DNA of 64,000 nt from NCBI RefSeq assembly GCF_000972845.2, contig NC_040026.1:958486-1022485 (forward strand), in the 5' to 3' direction. Shown here one piece after another: positions 60,522 through 64,000 of the stretch (position 1 is its first letter; each line of letters begins with the position of its first letter). The notes below the pieces were generated by a model, which worked only from the letters and a program-made list of their open reading frames with translations, was not told the origin of the DNA and ran no database searches. This stretch comes from Larimichthys crocea. Its lineage: Eukaryota; Chordata; Actinopteri; Sciaenidae. The translations under genes were made by a program, and so were the position numbers.

Positions 60522-62545
60522 AAACAAAAGAGATGTGGATCAGAGGGATTAATGCCAAGAATGTGAGTGTGTGAACTGAGAGGTTGTTGGCTGTACCTCT
60601 AACTTGACTGTAGTGTATGTGTCCTTGTAGTGACAGCAGTGTGGGACTTGTAAAAACCTCCTGTCTGTGCTTACATTAAACATGTCATTAATCACTGCTT
60701 CAAAGCTCTGCCTCTCTCTGTCCAACATTCCAGTGGCATGCTCTCTCTCTTTTTTTTTGTCTTTTCTCTGCCTAAAAACCTCTCTCCTCTGCCATCCCTC
60801 CCTTTATTTCCTCTGTTCCTCTCATTTCTGTTGCCTCTCCTTGTCTCTACTTTTTTGTTTGTCCCGTCTTCCCTCTATGTTTATTAATCAACATTTTAGG
60901 TCACAGTGTTACTTCAAAATCCTTTAAAAGCTTTCCGTGTTTTCGGTTGGGATTTGATGAACCATGGCTTGTTCAATAAAAGCAGCTGCATCGTCCATAA
61001 AATCCATCAGTAGGAACCTGCCTGACACACTGAACCACACAGGTCAGAGAACAGAGACTGCTTTACAATCCTGGCCCAGCCTTTATAGCATGGGTGATTT
61101 TTATTGAGTAGGAAACTCCCGGGACCTTCACATTTCAAATCACTGTATGCTCCATCCTCTATTATGTATGCAGCATACATGCATATTAATGTGCATGTAG
61201 CCTGAGGCTAATTTAAAATACACGTGTAAACAGGTATGAAGAAGCAGACATTTCTTTTGTTCCTGATCTGTCCTATTGTTGCTGTTGTTGCTCTGCTCTA
61301 TGGTGTTTGAGCGACTGATGTGCCCAGACTCAGCTGTGGTCATGCCCACAGACACACCCAAAGCCAACGGAGTGCACCGCACCTGAATCACAACCTTCCA
61401 CTTCTAATGTTTTTTGTGTTTTTTGCTCATCTGGGCAGATGCTTCAAATCTTCCCTTTTGTTTTCACATGAACATTTCCCCAAAGCACGCCATCATTGTT
61501 TAGATTGTATGTAACCATGTGGGCAGTCCATGGTTTCCATAAAAGACACATACTGTATACAGCATGGTTTACAGGCAGATACTATTTTAAAAGTCTGTCT
61601 AAATTTGAATTCATGATGTAATTTCTCGAGCAATGTGTGTTTGCCTTTTCTGTCCATGGGATTTGCAATACCCAAGACACCGGACAGCAAGCCTGTGGAG
61701 ACGGTATCAGCAGGCGCAGAACAACATGCTTCTGCTAGCGCTTACAACAATTAATAAAAGTGCATTGCATCAGGCAGGTATTTCAGGAGCCGCTTACAGC
61801 AGCTGTTTATGCACTCAAACCTATCTCACTCCTAGTGCTTACTAACTGGAGTTTCATACATCACTAAAACAAAATGTGCAGCTCCTCAAAAACAACTCTT
61901 ACACAGAGATGAGCTGTTACTAAACATTAACGCCCAATGACTGTCAGGTGTAAGTGTCGCTAACTATACCAAGTTACTAAACTAATGTTAAGTAGCTTCC
62001 TAATGTGAATGCTAAAGAGTAAAAGAGGCTTACGAGTCTGAGCTGAAGCATGCTGACAAATGCTGCTGAAAGATGATAGATGATCATCCATCATTTATCC
62101 TGAGGGAAATTCAAATACTATTAACTCTGAAACCCTCATTTAATCTTTCATGTATGCAGCCATAAAAAGGAGCTTTTGGAAGATGGTACAGTGACTTTCT
62201 ATATGCATAGATGATCACTCTTGATTGGACAGCACTATAAATGTCTCTTAGCAGCTGATCAGAGCACATTTCTACAGGTCCTTGCTTCTGCTATATGGAG
62301 GATGTTTGTCCTGATGTTTAATATAGTGTAAACACCTTCTGTAGAGATCTGTGCGAAAACTCCCGTCTGCTGGACTCTGCTGGACTAACCACCATGTATA
62401 CTGCTTTTAGAAAGCCACATTGAATGCTTTCTATTTCTGTGGTCAAGATGATGTTGTGTGGATCTGCCCCAACTTGTCTACCAGCTAACTCTCTTGTGAC
62501 TTTGTTTCTCCTTCTCTCTCTGCACTGACATTCCTCTGTCTTCAG

Positions 62546-62790
62546 GGTTTCTGTGCTTCAACAGGCTACTCTGGGAGGTAAAAAAGCAGTCCGTGTAAGC
62601 AGCATGAACAGAACGTTCCCTTTCCATTTCATAGCAGCATTATTCTCCCATGACACTGTGTCTGCCATCCTTTTGATTTTCAAACATTCCTGTTCTTTTA
62701 CCAGACCTGGTAGCAGAAAATTAATTGTATTGTTTGTTTCCATCTTGTTCTTAGTGTTGTAATAAAGAGTAAAGAGTATTTGTAAATCAT
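62546..62790 (+). CDS. candidate alternative terminal exon of reep3 with poly(A) signal
   Basis: A strong acceptor (long pyrimidine tract ending tctgtcttcag) is followed, in the phase left by exon 5, by 11 codons GFCASTGYSGR and a TAA stop at 62,579-62,581. About 180 bases later an AATAAA signal sits at 62,761-62,766. Splicing from exon 5 would give a roughly 150-residue REEP3 lacking the normal tail. Alternatively, GTAAAA at 62,578 could serve as a weak donor, making a 32-base exon that shifts the frame. I do not recognise the 11-residue tail from known REEP3 isoforms, so this remains a prediction. Confidence 0.35.
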
Positions 62791-64000
62791 TGAACTCCAG
62801 ATTTATAGCTTCATTGTTCCTCATTTATATCCTTCATGTCTTTTGTCTTTGTTTAAGTGCTTCATTTCATTTCAACACTTGACATATTCTTCTTGTTTCT
62901 TTTTCCACTCACTCTGTGTTCCATAAAAGGCTTATTTTTTTGTTTCTATGATGATGTAATCATTGAAGAGTAATGTCTCGAATGATCATTTTGTGTGCTT
63001 CAGTGAGCATATAAGTATATATCTCTAAGTATATAATATGTCTGTCTGTCTGCATATTCTTTTGTAAATGTATATTTTGGACAAGCTATCATTTCCTGCA
63101 CGCTCCAGTCAGGCTTTTTAAGGACAGCATGACCATGATTGGCCGATCTGCGGCAGCTGATTAAAGGATATTTTTTAACATCTTTAACATTAGAGCTCCT
63201 ATAAAAGCCAACACATGACTCAACTTTGAGCAGTTACCCATGCTTCTTTACAAATTGATCTCACTACTATAAATGGATTTCTTTCCATTTGGCAACATGT
63301 CCTTACATTAAAAGCTGTAGACAGGCCTCTCTCTCCTCTGCGTGTCCCAAAATGATGACAGAGCAGCTTGAAAGCATTCAAAAACGGACACTTTTATGTC
63401 TGACTCACCTGATAAGACTGCCAGCTAGGAGATGAAATCACAGTTACCTTACCAAATAAATTGTGCCCCACAATTGTTGCTGTCTGTTTCATGAAACAGT
63501 TATTGTTGCAGTTGTTAGGTTGGATAAAATGCTGTGTGGTAATAAACCGTCCAAAAAGTTTACTTTGGTTTATTAATTGGCTCATCAATTTAATGTCCAC
63601 TGCTCACCGAATTTGGAAGGTAAATGAACAGATGCTGATTTGAGCATCCCTCTGGGATTAAGTGTACCTGTGGCCAGGAGCAGAGTGAGGACAGCTGAGC
63701 CAAAACACAAAACGCTTACATTGGTGGACAAAGAGTTAATGTGTCAGTATTCAACACTTAGTGAACATTAATGCTTTAACAAAGTTGTTCAAGAAGTCTG
63801 TGGACTGTCAGCCCAGGTCTGAGCGTCTCACTGGCCTTGCTTATTTACAACAGAACAAAGGTGTTGACAATCACATACTTGTTTCTTTAAACGGAGACTT
63901 TCAGACATTCAGTGGAAACAGCAGACTTTGACTGTAGATGTTGGAGGGAGCAGTTTGTTTTCACTTTAAGTGTGTTTTGGATTTTGTCCTATTGGTCCCT

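Larger units (their letters stand above)
58462..64000 (+). other. reep3: reep3 intron 5 (GC donor), continuing past the window
   Basis: Starts GCAAGT. The regular downstream exon, expected to begin SQGA or GQGA, was not found. The stretch holds dinucleotide tracts, the candidate alternative terminal exon at 62,546, and nothing else I could support to the right edge. Confidence 0.65.

Noticed and set aside
58462..64000. Search for the regular reep3 exon 6 (SQGA...RLRSFSMHDL type)
   Set aside because: No match seen. It must lie past the window.

Overview
The window looks like nuclear DNA of a ray-finned (teleost, probably percomorph) fish. The grounds are vertebrate exon/intron structure with long introns, dense (CA)n microsatellites, a fish-type L2-like LINE, hAT-like DNA transposon remnants, and two neighbouring vertebrate genes, jmjd1c and reep3, arranged head to head. 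From memory these are also neighbours in human. There is no bacterial-style gene content. Nearly all long open frames are microsatellite (HT/VC/SL dipeptide) or chance frames.

Layout. (1) 1-31,674 is most simply the first intron of jmjd1c, which lies on the minus strand. I found no further jmjd1c exon here. It holds a 4.7-kb minus-strand LINE (about 3,650-8,312) with an apparently intact 1,010-codon endonuclease/reverse-transcriptase ORF and a frameshifted esterase-type ORF1. It also holds two further copies of the LINE 3' end, many microsatellites, a GC-rich inverted-repeat segment near 12.1-12.6 kb, and a suspicious duplicated segment on either side of a 10-N assembly gap at 23,031-23,040. 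(2) 31,675-31,830 is jmjd1c coding exon 1, with a 5' leader and promoter running to about 32.2 kb. (3) 32.2-36.4 kb is a short intergenic spacer between the two promoters, with a small MITE and microsatellites. (4) 36.1-36.75 kb is the reep3 promoter and leader (three CCAAT boxes and a palindromic CRE). reep3 then runs rightward with coding exons at 36,749-36,780, 51,371-51,443, 56,569-56,645, 58,097-58,217 and 58,348-58,461. Together these give 139 codons in continuous frame. The rest of the C-terminal half lies beyond the right edge. A possible alternative last exon with its own polyadenylation signal is at 62,546-62,790.

The two genes are functionally unrelated as far as is known. JMJD1C is a nuclear Jumonji-family protein, and REEP3 is an ER-membrane, microtubule-linked protein. 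Their CpG-rich promoters lie about 4.4 kb apart and fire in opposite directions. The most notable observations are the likely false duplication at the gap, the GC-AG intron of reep3 paired with a candidate alternative terminal exon, the intact LINE ORF2, and several unclassified repeat families.
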